From the NCBI GenBank assembly GCA_034359265.1, contig CP136891.1:87624001-87688000 (forward strand): DNA of 64,000 bases. Direction: 5' to 3'. Below the pieces are notes generated by a model. That model did no database searches, was not told the DNA's origin, and saw nothing but the letters and a program-made list of their open reading frames with translations. The position numbers and the translations under genes are program-made. This stretch comes from Canna indica (lineage: Eukaryota; Streptophyta; Magnoliopsida; Zingiberales; Cannaceae). Each line of letters starts with the position of its first letter. Position 1 is the stretch's first letter. This document shows, in pieces, positions 1 through 14,390 of the stretch.

Positions 1-2257
1 TGGAAGGAAAAATACTAGCTAAAAGAATATAATTCACTGTTCCTTTCCTTTTTAAAACCCTTTATAATATAATTAATTAGTTGAATTAGCATTAAAAAAA
101 TCAAGTAGTTCAATAATTAAGTGAAGCAATTTTATTTTATTTATATGCTTGAGGTTAAAGTTTTGTAACATGAACCAATTTAATCTTTCTCTTATTTGTA
201 ATTAGAAAAAAAATATTTCCTAAATATTCTCCCCTGGTTTAGATCTTGGAACTGCAAGGTGAACACACTATTTGGTTCCCTACAAATGCAAATACTGTAT
301 AAAATCATTTACATGCAAAAATAAATGCACGCGAATAAAAGTTGCAACCTACTGTTCATTTGGTCGTCGACAAATTCTACTTGCACATGTTTGGTTGACC
401 ATAAATAAAGAAGAGAGAGGCTATAGCGAGAGAGAGAGGAAAACTACTGCGAGAGAGAGAAAGATAGACGATGCAGCAAGCAAGAGGAGGTTTTCATGAG
501 TGAAAGGATGAAGGAGGTTGTCACGAGCAGAAGATGTTGTCAACGAGAGGAAGAGATGAAGCATTCTCATTTGCAGGCCACGGATTAGAATTGCAGCTCA
601 ATTTACAATCGGTAAAAGTCTAATGTCATGATTAATTTAATTGTAACTAATCAAATAGTTTAATTGATCAAATGCTGCAAATATAAACGTCAGAAGTTCT
701 TTTGCAAGTAACCAAATAGCCTCCGTGTGTGTATATATATATATATAAATTCGTAAGTAATAAGTAATTAGACTAATCCTGCCGCAAGAAATTAATGGGA
801 TTACAGTGAGCAAATTGGGAATTAAATATGAACTCAAAATTTTCGTGATGAATACAAGAATATACTACTCAAAGCATGCCAACAAGCTGGATGAATATGA
901 TTAAGAAAGTAGAAAGATCAAGTCATGCTCAACATAAACTCAACTTAATTTATATATGAAATTAATCTAAACTCAAAGACAATGGTTGAAGGATGGATTT
1001 AATTAATCATCAATTAAATCCATTGTCATCACACTGATGATGTATATTTGTGCATTAAATATTGCTAGATCCGTATGAGTTCCGTGTCATTTAATTAACA
1101 TATCAAATGCTCAAAGTTTTAGCAAAGAATTAAATATCATTTTAGTATTGATTACTTGCTTGTACTTGCATCCTGTACATTATACAATAAGAAATGCAGG
1201 TCAGGGGGCATTCAACAATATATTAAGTTGATTTTAAATATTATTTATTTTTGAAAATTAATTTTAGGTCTCAAGAAGTTTGATGTTTTTATTTTCAGAA
1301 ATATAATCTGTCATAATTTATGAAACTTGGATTTCATATTTAATGGATTTAATGGATTTTAATGGATTTAATGTCATCTTTCATTCATAACAAGATAGAT
1401 AATAGGTAATTTGAAATTTTATTGTAAAATATGGCAAACAAATCGTTTAAATTCTTGCTAACTTCAAATGGATGCATATTTGTTTAATGGCTGAAAATTG
1501 AAAAAAAAAACATATATTTTTCAAGAAAAACATTTGAATTTAACTTTTATTTCAAAATAAAGGATATCATATATTGAAATAAATTTAAATTTATTTTTCT
1601 TATTATGAAAAAAAATTAAAAGGTCACCCATCATTGTATTAAGAAAGTCTGATTTGTGTATTTAAAAAACTTAATTTAATTTTAAAGAAATTTTGTCAAA
1701 ATGTTCATATTATTATGTTAAAGTTATTAACTATTTAAATTTAATGTTATAATTTTTAAAAATATAAAGTTAGCAATAACAAATTTAATTATTAAATTAT
1801 TGATATTCGACTTTTTTTATCCGAAACTAAAATAGACAGATTTAGAAATTTGAGCTTATCTAGTCCTCTTATTTGAGATCTAAATAGATATAGAATATGA
1901 TATAAGTTTATACCATCAAATTATTATCCTGATTAATTTCAACTGGGTTTTTATTCGACTGAAATTCTATCATGCCAAACAAGCCCACAAGTATTATCTT
2001 GCTTGGTTCAAGAGCTCAATGAGTATATCAATCCTAGTCATTTGGGCCATGTCATTAATAGGTTGCAAACCCTTAAATAAAAAGCTAACCAATACTTAAA
2101 CAAATCTTTAGCACAACACTTTTAGAGACTTTTTTTAGGGATTTAGAAAATATAATGAAGCTAAGTAACAATCTTAACAAATCCTAATGGTTGTATATAG
2201 TTGTGTTGTGACAAACCTCAAAGTGCATACTTACACATGAAAGCTAGAGCTCCGTAA
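1..2257. other. AT-rich intergenic spacer
   Basis: No supportable gene is seen. The longest open frames are short and unlike any family I know. The stretch is AT-rich with short homopolymers, a small (TA)n run near 732-746 and a few repeated ATGGATTTAATGG units near 1341-1372. A degraded transposon may be present, but no terminal repeats were found. Confidence 0.6.
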
Positions 2258-2350
2258 CAAGAAAAGATATATAACAAATCCTACACTTGTATTCTGTTCA
2301 ACTCTCTTGAAATGAATGGAAGTTGTTTTCCATCAAGAAAAGATATATAA
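2258..2350 (+). mobile_element. Tiny retroposed insert flanked by 17-bp direct repeats
   Basis: A perfect 17-bp direct repeat (2258-2274 and 2334-2350) flanks about 59 bp. The end of the insert, GAAATGAATGGAAGTTG and onwards, resembles the 3' tail of the element at 12219-12382 read on its minus strand. A long target duplication around a 3'-end-only insert is the usual sign of target-primed reverse transcription, so this is probably the 5'-truncated end of a LINE or SINE. No clean poly(A) is present beyond the A-rich start of the repeat. Confidence 0.55.
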
Positions 2351-2987
2351 TTGCGGCTTTACATCTTGTTGTGTGGGATTCAAGAACCTTGAACATATGC
2401 CGCACTAAGAACATGCAAGAATTATGACCAATACTTGTCACAGCACTATTTGGATGAAGTTGCAAAAATTAGCACCTAAAATTACAACACTTGATCCACA
2501 GTGACAAAACTTTCCAATGAGCTGTCACAACAAACCATAAAGTCCCAACTATTTGGGGTCGAATCAAGTGCCACCATGAAGAAGGAAAAAGAGAAAGAAA
2601 GAGGGAAGTAGAAGAAAGCATTTTAGATATTCTTGTCCTGTATCAGCAGGTTACAACTACATCTTACCTCAATAAAGTCAACCTCAGTGCCCTGTTACAA
2701 ATGAGCTTAAACTTCATGAAACATTCGAATCTATCAAACTAATTCAATGATGTCTACTGTCTCTAGTCTTCAGTCACATGTTTCTGCACTGTTTTCATGT
2801 AAATGCTGCATTTATTATGGAATGTACAAGCTTTTGTGATTACTGATTTGGACCAAGAACCAATAAAAACATATACTGAACACAGTTCATGAATATGAGT
2901 GAGTACCTTCTCCTTGTGCCACAAAGAACCTACTCCGAATTCCTCTGTAGAACAGCAATTGCAAACTTGGTAGTTGGTACCCCTTTT
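2351..2987. other. 3' flank and probable 3'UTR of the DUF863 gene
   Basis: This stretch lies downstream of the minus-strand stop at 2988. No open frame of note is present. It probably holds the 3'UTR and terminator of the DUF863 gene, but I cannot fix a poly(A) site. Confidence 0.45.
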
Positions 2988-5900
2988 TTAAACTAAAGGA
3001 GCAGGAAGACTACCAGAAATACATCTCTGCCGCCTGCATCGCCTTGTTGTCCTTCCCCATCCAATCATTTTGCTTCCATCAACACCACCTATTTCAGGAT
3101 TACTGTGCTGTGAAGGTTGACAGTCAATGACCTGATCCTGCTCCTCAACTGTGATGGCCAAACTTCTTGGTTGCCTTCTTCCCTTTGTTTGGGAGTTCAT
3201 TCCATTTCGACCAGCGCAACGCCTTGTCGGACCTGTCTGCCAATGCCTACCTGATGCTTTCATCATCCCTCCAATTGTTTGAAGATCCTCAGATACTTCA
3301 AGCCTTGACAGGGATGCCAGACCTGGCAGGATGTCTTTTTGAAAGTCCCTTCGCTGCCTCCTTTTCCTTGCCTGACCACGCCGAGGCTTAGTGAAAAGCA
3401 GTGAAGCAACACCTGCAAATTCTTTGCCTTCCTTTTCGTTATCATCTTTGCTCTCAACTTGTCTAGGTGTACAACAGTCCGCCTTAATGTCTTGAAGCTT
3501 CAACGTCATAACTTCAAAGAGATCCAGACCATCATCGTGATCATCCAAAGCCAGAGTTAATCCATCTCTACCATTACCCACTGGGTTTGGATTTTCTCCA
3601 GTACATGATACAACTTCTGCAAACCAGCACAAGGTGTCAAATTGAGGCAGAGATAACAAGTGAGAACCAATTTCATCAGTGTGGCCATTGATATCCTTAG
3701 AGATAGCAACTAAATTATCTGCAGCCAATCTAACAAGTGTATCACAGGAATAGTCCTTTTTCTCTGAACCATCTTTCTTTGTTGGAATGGATTTTTTCTG
3801 ATTTACAATAACCATTTCATCCTGAGAATCAGGTGCTTCCATATCAGTGTCAGAAGCAATTTTTGCCCCAAAAATTGAAATAGACTTTGATGGCTGAACC
3901 CCTACCTCGCATTGAGGTACTACCGCTGAAGATACAGGATCATCTGTATACGGTAACTCAGCATTCAAATTAATGCAACTCAAACTTGCACTGCTCTTTG
4001 CACCAGATATTTCACTGATCCTGTCACCAATATGGATTTTTTTCTGTGAATTGAACATTTTTGTATCACAGGACAAGTCAGTGAAAATCCTGTTATCATA
4101 TTCTGCAAACTTAGTGTTGCCAGTTAAATGTTTTTTCGCGTGTCCAGTGGAAACAGATAAACTGCTTTGTTCATTCTTATCATCAATAGGCACACAAAGG
4201 ATTCCTTTCCCGTTTCTATCAGAAACTTCACTTCCTTGCATCTTATGATGCTTAAACTGCAAAGTTGATGCAACTTCCTGCTGGTTGCATACAGAAAAAT
4301 CCAGCTCCTTTTCTTCTTTCCTCTCAATTTCAGGAGCAACAACATTGGAGCTCGAAGGAAGCTGAGTATGTCCACTTGAGAAGCAAAAATCCACTCTGGA
4401 GGTTTTCTTCACATCTACAGACTTGCCACAAGATGTTTTCTTGAGCCAAGAAGAACCACCTGAAAGTTTATCATAAACATCACAATAGACTGGATCTTGG
4501 TTGAAAGTAGGCCCATCTTCAATACCACTGGGAAATGCTTGATTTAGGTTCAAATCAGTGATTCGAAAAGACTTTACATGGTTTCCACGTAAATGACCAT
4601 GAAGATTTCCCTTACAATCAGTCTGGTCTAGCTTACAAGATGCATCTTTCAGATTTTGTGTGAAATGAGATTCCAGATGAAGACCATGGCGAAATACATC
4701 CGCACGAGGCAATGCAATATCAGTTCCTACAATTGTGGTCATATTCCTACTACTTTGCCACTTCTGACAATAACTAATAGGACTTTGAGCATCAATCTTG
4801 GAACTCATGCTCTCATTACTAAGATTTGATGACGACCCACTGAAGCATGGAAGTGTTTGACCTGAGATAGGCATGCTGCTTTTGCTACTGGAAGGTTTTC
4901 TCCAAGAAGAAACAAATGAAGATGTGCAACTGGTTAAGTCAGCCTGGGGAGTTGTAATTGCAGAAAGCACTGAAGGAGAGATCAGAGCTGAATTTGAGCA
5001 GGTGAAATGAGGAAATCTTATAGATGTCTGGATTTCATGAGTTGGCTCGTGTCTAGACCACGTATCTGGGCTATTATGGTCAAATGAAAAACTTTCACGG
5101 CATTTCTTTGTGTTTAACTGTACTGCTTCAGATGATGTTGGGAAAATATTATAACAGGAAGTGTGAGCAAACTTATCCAATGCAATCCTATTTTTTCCTG
5201 TACATTGAAAACCAAAAGAAACATGATCAGATAAAAAAGACATTGAAGAAGCCAAGAAGGTAAAAGAAGCATAACTAGCTAAGTATTAAAAGTAGAAATT
5301 ATGTATTGATTAACATAGAAAACAATAATAGCAGGAACTGAAGTGTAGGCTGACTAGAATTTGGTTCAACAACAGAACATACATCATATTTTCCAGATGA
5401 TAATTTTAAAATTTTACTGAATACTATATGCTTGTTATATTTTATATTTCTTAACATTTTTATGTTGATTATTATTATTTCCTTTCAACTTTAGCCTTAG
5501 TTAATAATTTTAGCATGAGCTCTGAAATTAAAAACTGGATACAGCATGCCACATCCAGGCAATCTTCTCCATATTTTTTCCCCAAAGCATGAAAGGGTAA
5601 AGTAAATACTCACCAATGATGAGTCTCTCTATAATGCATGCATTATTTAGTTTTATGCAAGTGCTAACAAGTATTTAGTTTTATATCAACCTCAAGATTG
5701 TAAAGCATGTGTCCAATCAGATGTATGAAGATAAACATCTCATAGTGAAGGTTATATCATATTACAAGTTATTCTTAAATAATGATGGATGCTATCTTAA
5801 ATGAGATAATTATTCTTAAATAATAATGTTACAAGGCCAAATCAACTATTAGGACTAAGTGAACAACTCTAGCATATTGAAGCATTACCAGATTCATGAT

Positions 5901-7615
5901 TAAAGAACGGCCATCCTCCTTTTGTGTATATATCCCTATGCAAGAGGTCTGATGGCATTTGTTGATCTCCATGCCTGGTCATGAAAGTAGTATTTGATCT
6001 TATAGATGAATAATGCTCTTGATTATAATCATTGTTAGCCTTCAAGCCATGTAATTGAGTTGCTGGACTTTCAGAAGATACTTTTGTTGTGGGTTCATTT
6101 AAATCAACAGTGCCACAGGCTGATTTATCAATCCTTGTCACTGAATTTAAGACCTGACAGCCTACTTTCTGACTGTTCCCTACAGTGAGCTTCATGTCAT
6201 TCTCAGAATAGAGAGGGCTAGTTCCATTTTTGTAAATACTAGCACTATATGATGGTTCAGCAATATTCATCTGCCCAGACCCATCAGAATCTTCAATGTC
6301 TATATAAACATCAGCTGGAAGTTGAAGGTCAAACGTTCTCTTCTTCTGAGGTTTATAGTCCACTGCCTCAGCATCATTTTGAGAAGCTCCACTCAATAAT
6401 GGTATTCGAGCAGATTGAACATTGTCTGCCTCAGCATCATTTTGAGAAGCTCCACTCAATAATGGTATTTGAGCAGATTGAACATTGTCTTCCCTTTTAA
6501 AAATGACGTGGGACCTCTCAGTTATTGCGAAAGGTATCTTTCCATAACTGGTGTTCCCTACAGGAAGGTGAGACATCTGTGCCATCTTTTCAGAATGTTT
6601 AGATTGCCTTTGAGATGAAAAAGAATTTGAGTGCGATGCTTCTTGTGGTATGAGAGACCTATGAAACCCCCTAGTTTGGATATCATCCATCAGGTCCTTC
6701 TGTATTCTATAAAGACGATGGAGTTCATACACCTGAATGAGGAGCAAAACAGCATTCATTACGGGAAACCATATGAAAATATCACAAAGAATAACAGATA
6801 AAATATAATGATTTGCTCTGCTGTCCAAGAGTTGACTATCCATTACATACAGCATACTCCAATTATTCACCCAATCGTGGCACTTTAGCAGGTTTACAAT
6901 TCTCCTTTGTTGATCATCCAAGACATAAATTGAACAACAGAATTTATCAAAATAACAGATAAAAAATTGGCACCTTCTGCATTAGCAACAAAAACCATAG
7001 GAATATGCATCTCAAGTTGAAGCTTATCATTGTATCATCATTCAAAGTAAATATATGTGTAGTTCTCATATGAGGATAAATCCATCATTTTTGCTAATAA
7101 CTACCATTATTTGGTCATATCCTAGAGCTTTGAGGATCCAAATGAACCAAAGAGCCTGAAAATTGAGTTGACAGCAAAGTTTCATGCAACAACTAGATTT
7201 GTTGATACTACTATGTTATCCAAAGTCCAAATTATCAACTGGAGTGAGATACAAATATACAATAATCAAGCAGTATATTGTGAACCTGAGGTTATTCACC
7301 CAAATAAAACAGAGAGAAGTGCAACTAAAAATGGATAAATTTTGTGAACCTGAGGTTATTTCTTCTTTGAAAGTTCTGCAGTATATTTACCTGCTTCTTA
7401 AATATAGCTTCATGTTCAAGCATTGTCCGTTTTAACATTTCTTTATCATGTTCCGAGTATCCATTCACCAGTCTTGGTACATAAGTGTCATATATATGTT
7501 CAGTTAACTTCTTCTCCTGAAAGTAACTGGACCAACTGCTTGTTGCATCCTCCTTAATGTCTTGCATGGAATAGTATCCTGGAAGGTAACTTTTACTCTG
7601 AACTTTTGTCGCCAT
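2988..7615 (-). CDS. DUF863 family protein, three coding exons, about 1092 aa
   Basis: Coding exons are 7615-7391, 6732-5889 and 5197-2988; phases join cleanly (75 codons, then 281 codons plus 1 nt, then the rest with stop). The N-terminus reads MATKVQSKSYLPGYYSMQDI and runs into TMLEHEAIFKKQ joined to VYELHRLYRIQKDLM, the signature of the plant-specific DUF863 family (Arabidopsis At1g13940, At1g26620 and At1g69360 group). The C-terminus has the basic WGRTTRRCRRQR tail seen in the family. The middle is Ser-rich and low in conservation. Length fits the family's roughly 900-1100 residues. Start choice: the ATG at 7613-7615 matches the family start, and a splice acceptor just upstream implies a 5'UTR intron. 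The molecular function is not established; the conserved N-terminal segment and basic tail could be binding regions, but that is inference. The second exon carries a recent 63-bp tandem duplication, listed separately. Confidence 0.88.
6365..6490 (-). repeat. 63-bp in-frame tandem duplication inside the DUF863 exon
   Basis: Two head-to-tail 63-bp units, 6365-6427 and 6428-6490, differ at a single base by my reading. The change swaps Gln and Arg in a 21-residue repeat containing IPLLSGASQNDAEA. The copy is in frame and leaves the gene open, so it is a recent expansion of a disordered part of the protein. Confidence 0.92.
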
Positions 7616-9570
7616 TCCTGCAAGTTCTAGAACTGGTCAACAACGAATAAGAAGAATTGGATGCCGAAGGGTTCATGATAAGAGTTCATATCACAGTAAG
7701 AGAAATAAGTAGATAATGCAAAAATGATTGTTGTAGTGGCAAAAAGAAAAAGTGATCAATATAATATCTTCTCGATGGAAGAGAAAACTGATGATAACAA
7801 CCACAAGGCTTACATCTCTTCATCTAGAACAGCATTTATGCCTCCACCCTTATTTAATAATAACTTACAGTACATCATTATGCCTCCAATAACGGGTACC
7901 TGTGACTAGAGGAGAAGGTGATAATATGTACCTGGAGCAAGAATGCACAACTATAGCAACTGGTATTGTTGCACAAAGACTCCGAACCCACAATGACAAT
8001 CAAAGAAGACGGCCAGAAAGTAAGAAATATAAAGGTACAAATAAAGAAAGCAAAAATGTTATAGTTGTCACTAGAGTTGAAATATAGGAATCTGAATGTG
8101 GGAACTATGCAAAGAGAGATAGAAAGCCTTGATCTAACTTAGCTAACAGTAGCAGTATTGCAATGAACAAACTGCAAACAAAGTGATACTGTATAAGGAA
8201 AAGAATCAGATAGGGAATTACCAACTATGCAAAAGGCTTCAGCTACTTGGACCTGATTACAAACGAATAACCGATGCAGAAATGTTTAGCTTCGCTGCAG
8301 CATTCAGCAACTGAATGGTTTGAAGAAGCTGCCCAGAAGGAAGTAGGCCTCAAAAACAGAATAAACTTCAAGTTTCACCACCAATGAGATGGGGTTCATC
8401 TTCATAACAAAAGCTAGTCAATTAGGTCAAGGGCATCTCTTGAAAATTGTAATCCGAAGAAAACCTCAAACTTTGCAGCTATGAAGATACCTAATCAAAC
8501 AACACCAAATCAACTGAGCAAAGAAAAATGATAGCATATACAGATAGATGTCAAGAAAGAGCACCAAACTAAATGCAATCTGGAAATTAGTAAAACCACC
8601 AAAGGAAGTTGTAACAAAAATATTGCATGCCTCATTATGAAATCAGAATCAAGAGAGACTTTAATTAGTCAAATGGAGGAACAAGGAAATTTTCCTGTAA
8701 AACATAGAGAACTTTTTCGAAAATAATTAATTCTAAGGTCAGAAATCCTTTTCCTCGAATCCACACCTCATAATTCCACACACCAGCAGGAGGAGAATCC
8801 ATCATCTGAAATCTTGCATAAAGGGAAATCGCTTTGTTTCGTCAATGTCAAAAGTGCGTAAAAGTCCATAGTCGTGAATTGAGATAATCTAACAAACAGA
8901 CAAAACCTATCTTGCAGTCTGACTAAAATCATCCCTTAAAACAGGAACTGATCTAAAGACGTGTCCATCGATCGAAAGAAAACCCCGAAGAAATAAAAGC
9001 ATAATAGAAGCCAAAGAACTACAAGCCAAAACAAGGATAATATCAAAACCCAAATCTGGAAGAAAAAAGAACGAGAAGAAAGAAAATATTGACCGAGGAA
9101 CGAAGGATCACCTCAACCCACATCGCATCTTTTTTTCTCATCCATCTTGCCAACATCGTTGCAGCGGATTCAGCATCATAACGCGGAACATCCAAAATCC
9201 CACCGACCGCGGGCCTTCGTCCATGGAAAAACGCCAAATTCCGAGTGCCCCACCCGTTTGAGCGCCGGCAGCGGCTGCAGCAATCCAGGAGACCACAAGC
9301 CAAGCCAAGAGAAACCAGCGCCTCCAAATACAGCACCACAAAGGTTGAATTTTGGGGATCGAAATGCGCTAACAGAGAAAACCTGAGCATCTAGAATTGG
9401 CCATCGGCACGATACGCAGCCGCAGATCGAAGGACTCGATCCCCTGGGCCACAAGGAAAGAGAAAGAGAGAGAGGAGAGAGGAGAGAGATCCGAGATAAA
9501 AGAAAAAAATCTCTCACAAGAAAGAACGACCTTCTAAGAACAACAGTGACAGGAAATTTGTCCACATCTG
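7616..9570 (-). promoter_or_regulatory. 5'UTR, leader intron and promoter region of the DUF863 gene
   Basis: Reading on the minus strand, TTGCAG lies directly before the coding ATG (acceptor near 7620). Candidate donors lie near 9112 (TTGAG|GTGATC) and 9383 (TGCTCAG|GTTTTC). The stretch 9150-9560 is richer in GC and has pyrimidine-rich tracts (GA-rich on the plus strand at 9455-9490), typical of a plant first exon. So the first, non-coding exon probably lies at about 9110-9560, with a 1.5-1.8 kb leader intron. The transcription start cannot be placed exactly. Confidence 0.45.
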
Positions 9571-9988
9571 GTCCTTTGATTCTCTGCCTTTTCCACCTCC
9601 CTCTCTCTGCTTTGATTGGCTTCTGCTACTTTCCAGTGAGTACCCTTTATTGGGGTTTGGGCGAAGTCATCAAAATTGGATTTTTATTTCCCTTCTTTAA
9701 GGCTCAGAGATTCTCTCCTCCTTCCTTGCCTTCGCGTGAGGCAAGGGAATGGAACGCAAACAAACCAAGCCGAGCGCAGAACAGAACACTGGATTCCCCT
9801 CATAAGTCACACCTTCCACTCCCTCAGCTCTTCAATCTTCATTTCCTTCCCTCCTTAATCCTTAATCATATATACACTACCAACTACTTACAAGCTGCTT
9901 TCTCCTCAAAAAAAAAAAAACTTTGGATTATGATATGGAAGGTGAAGTGATTTAGTACTCAATTTATGACAAGATAATATGATGATGT

Positions 9989-10029
<41 letters not shown>

Positions 10030-12203
10030 TTTGATGTCTTCTCTATGTTTTGTCCCAGCCCACAAATTTGTGTTGGCTGGTGTGGGGGCCACCAAAGATG
10101 TTGGCATCTTTCAAGAGACAGAAATTTTTTGGGTGGAAGTGGAATTGTAAGTTATCATGTTTGGCATATTATTCTTACCATGTCAACTCATGGGATGTCA
10201 GCAGAGTTTAGGGGGAAGATTGCAAGCTGAATCAGACAAATCACTATTTCCTGAAGACCCCAAGCAATTCACAAAAACAATAAACTAATACTTCCACTAA
10301 ATTATCAATATTTATCCAAAATATTCTCCTTTTTATCTCTTACTGCAATCTAAAAGTTCTTTTTGTGGGACTTTAGCATTAAAAAAACATTTTTTTATGA
10401 ATAAATAGCAATAATTATATTAGAGAAGCAATGAGAAGGTAACAACAGAGTCTGCAGTATACTGTATTAGAATGGAAACTCTGGAGAATTCCCATTTGAC
10501 ACAGAGAAGATGAAAATGGGAAATATTTTGGGTGAGTGAAAAGACAAGATGCAATTCTAATATTAGGTTTGATAGAGACTCATAATTTGCCCCTAAATGC
10601 AACACCTGTTTAGGCCTGGAATGGTCCTTTTGCTGGTAATTGACTATGGCATCAGAACCATGTGATGCAACACAGACAGCAACTGTGTCTTGCCATCTCA
10701 TGTGCATAAAGTTCTTCTGCAGTGTTTGCAAAAATCAAATTACTCTTAACAACCAACTCCATGGGTTTATTATGAATGCTAAAATTAGACCATCAATGAC
10801 CAGTCAAATCTGATAACACTTAAATGCAATGACATTTTTTCTGTTTATATTCCATCTTTATTCTTTTATATATTTTTAATTCAAACTAGTTTATTGGTGG
10901 TATCAATTAATCAGAAATCAAGTTCAGAATACATACATACATATATACCTTTCCTTTTTATTAGGAAAAAAAAAACATTGGCTTTCTGTGAAAACATCTG
11001 CTTAATATTACTGCAGTAAGTTTAAAACTTCCACATATTGCCTTGCAAATAATCAACATCTAAAAATTGACTAATGTGGATATCATTTTCAATAAACTAC
11101 CTAATTAGATGGATGTTAAACTACACTGTTAAACTTCTTTAATCAAATTCATCCCTTAATTAGTAAACTGTTTCATGATAAATCCTTCCATCCTGTAAGC
11201 ATTCTAGTTAGTCGATCATTATTATATATTTTTACTCTTAATAAACTTCAGTTGCTTAAAAAATATCAGATAAGCATTATTGACTTAATTGATAGGGAAT
11301 AGAACTAATCAAAAAAGAAAAGGTTAGGATCCCAAATGATACAAGAAATATGATGTAGGACCATATATTGATATATGATTTGCCCTAGTAAACTTATCTA
11401 TTATCAATCACTTGTACCATTATTCTTTGCTAAAATTATTTAGATGTATGTGAATTTGTGTGGTCCCAAATTAAACTTGAATCTGGTCATGAAGAAGGCA
11501 TGAGGTTTTTAAATAGATGTGTAGTTTCAAGAATTAATGGTTGAGAAATGGCATTTGGGCATATAGCTATATTTTAGGATGGTCATCAGCTTTAATGTGA
11601 AGACATTGATAAATATTCAATTGTAGGATAATGGAGAAGGTGATAGACCTAGCAATTGAAGGAAAATAATCACCCAGCACTGATATAATAACCTACATAG
11701 GCCACCACAGAGCTTTATTTATGACATGGGAATCCACACTCTCTTCTATTTCTGGATCATGGGGTTGCATCTCTTATTCCCCTACATGTCAAATTTTCCT
11801 CATGACAAGATTAATTGTTTAATGCATAAGTTTTGTGTTGATGTGGGAGGAAGCCAAAATCGGATGGTCAAGATCGGTCGACTACATCGCGATGCATAGG
11901 TTTTGATCATTGTTTAGGTTGGGTACTAGTTAGAATTATTTCGAAGAGATCATCTCTTATTGATGGAACATAATAAAAAAACCAGCATTCTATAAGAGGT
12001 AAGAGGTGTCATAGCACTTCCACAAGTATATTATCAAAAATTAAAGTATACTTGGAATCTAATCTTGTTTCTTCTTCTTTTTCCGCAAGTTAAATTAAAT
12101 TTGTAGAAGAACAACACAATACTAACTCGCTCCGCAAGTGAACCCAAAAAATTAGGAGCCAATCCAAAATTAAGTCTTTAACTTTTGTGAGACTGAATAC
12201 AAG
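9571..12203. other. Intergenic spacer
   Basis: No gene recognised. It contains the (TC)18 run at 9991-10026, listed separately. The open frame at 10420-10731 on the minus strand matches nothing I know. The remainder is AT-rich without visible terminal repeats. Confidence 0.55.
9991..10026 (+). repeat. (TC)18 microsatellite
   Basis: Uninterrupted TC dinucleotides. It sits upstream of the minus-strand DUF863 gene, outside its likely first exon. Confidence 0.95.
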
Positions 12204-12397
12204 AATATTACCATAATTTTTTTGAGAAAAGAAACTTGCATTCATTTCAAGATGCATGACTCGAATACAAGAGAGGGGAAAGGGTTATGCCCCGGGTGAA
12301 ACACTTTCGACACATGGGGGAGCAATAATTGGCGGTTGTCCATTTGTTTCTTCATTCAAACTTGTTTGACCCAATCGAGTACAACAATACCACAATT
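12204..12397 (-). mobile_element. 5'-truncated LINE-like 3' end, minus orientation
   Basis: The insert is about 12219-12382 and begins on the plus strand with a T run, the reverse of a poly(A) tail. On the minus strand its tail reads CTTGAAATGAATGCAAG and then runs into TCTTTTCTC and A's, like the fragment at 2275-2333. Flanks 12204-12218 and 12383-12397 match at 12 of 15 positions, consistent with an aged target duplication. Confidence 0.5.
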
Positions 12398-14390
12398 ATG
12401 ATTAAAGTTTTCACTAGTCTTCTTTAGTTTCTTCATGGTTAAGTCAGTGTGTTTTTTTTAAAATTGAATTATCTCCTCTTCCTCTAATTAAATTGGTAAA
12501 AAGAGAGTCAAATGAATAGACAATTTTCTCACAACTTTGGGGTGAAGTAATGCCCCACCTTGCACTAGTAGCCACAGAAAAGCCAGATCTAAAGACCCAA
12601 CCAAATAAAAATGCTTGAAGTATAAAGCCACTCAGTGGGTCAAACAAATCATCTTCTTTTATTGCTGATAGTGCATGATGCTGTCAGCAGTGAGTGGTAG
12701 GATTTGCTTGGAAAGAGGGGCTTGGACTCCCATGATACAACAAACAACTCAAGCATCTCCAACAATTCCTCATTGACTTCAGTCTTCTGTAAAGCTGATC
12801 TCAAAAGTGACATAAAGCCTAAATGTGCTCATTGAACAAAGAAATATTATCATAAATAATTAAGATGGAGGAACTCTGCCTCATTAGTATTATCACAATC
12901 TAACAAAGAAAATTGAGCTTGACAATTGATGATGAAAGTGGTATTCATGACAAAAGAAAGAACTTTCTCCTTTCAATCACTCTTAGCTTGAGATAGTTGT
13001 AATCAATCTGATGCACATTAAATACGTGAGAATTTGGCAGAGTAGTACACCAAATTGGAAGTCTTTCATATTCAACATCCAGCTAATACAAGCCAATTAG
13101 GTACATACTGTTCATACTTTAATTACTCACCTTTGAAGAAGGTGAAGATGGATTCATTTACACAACTGTTGATATATAGCAACTGACTTTTTTCCATGTG
13201 TGTCATATAAATTTGGTAAGTAAACTAAAACCAAAGAAGATGCTATACCTGAATTTTAAGCTCATAAAGCTATGCAAAATGGTCCCCAAAGTTTTATTTT
13301 GGGGAAGAATATAAAAGAAGACATTGACAAGCTCACAGCTGTAAGCAACACTAACCTAAACCACAGGCAAGCATATGCTGCTTCTATTAAATAAATGTAG
13401 TTTTATCATCAACTCAAGTCTTTATAAACAGATATTTTTGCATATGTTTCCACTAATCAATACTTGGAAGAAAATTAACAAATTTAAAGCAATTTATAAA
13501 CTAACACCTACTCCAAGATATTAATATGAAAGTCAGTGTCAAGATGAATAAATTCCACCAAGCAAACCATTTATTTCATCTCAAATTGGGCAGTTCTTCC
13601 TCATCAAGCTATTCATAACAAAAGCCTTATCTCTGTTCCATGTTCAAGAGATTTGGTTTTGATTGAGATGGGTAGAAGTGGCAACTCAGTTTTCCTTAAA
13701 TATTTCACCTACTGGAAGATTTTTTTTATTGAATTATATAATTCATTGTTATTTTGTTAAGGGATTAATAATGCAGAGAGAGTTCTTTGCCTGATCAATG
13801 AAGGAAAAGAAGATCTTCTCCTTCTTGGAAAAGCTTATCAGTGGAAATGAGGATCTTGTTTGGTTGACTGCATATAGAATAGTCAGATATAACCAGAAAC
13901 TGGATTTTAAATTATATATATGTGCAGTAGGAAACACATAAGAAAACAAATTTCCAAAAATTAATATTATATTTAGGTCTCCTAGGCTTCTAGCTCAATA
14001 GCCAACATACTGCTTGGAATTGAGCATAATTAATTGCATATTATTATTTTGTCTGTTGTGCTCTTCAAGGTGGAGTCCCTGCTAACTTCAACAAAAATCT
14101 TCCTGAAATGTTTCAAGTTTGAAATTCTGTTCCCAGAGGATTTTTAAAGGTTCACTTTTATGAAAAAAAAAGAAAAATAATTCTTTTTAAGTTTCCAATG
14201 TTTAATATTTTATAAATAACAAAAAAAAACTAAAATACATAATACTACAAGTATGCCACCTTCCTCTATGTTTCTCAATATCTGGAAAAAAATATGTTTC
14301 CATTCTTCTCAAAAATTTATAAGTATGTGATCGCCTTTTCGTTTCTTAATTCTCATGTTTATTTTCACTTTCGGTTGTGGACTGAAATAG
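12398..14390. other. Intergenic spacer
   Basis: No supportable gene, RNA or complete transposon seen. AT-rich with scattered short ORFs of no recognisable family. Confidence 0.55.

Noticed and set aside
10420..10731. 103-codon minus-strand frame
   Set aside because: No recognisable motif; isolated in spacer DNA.
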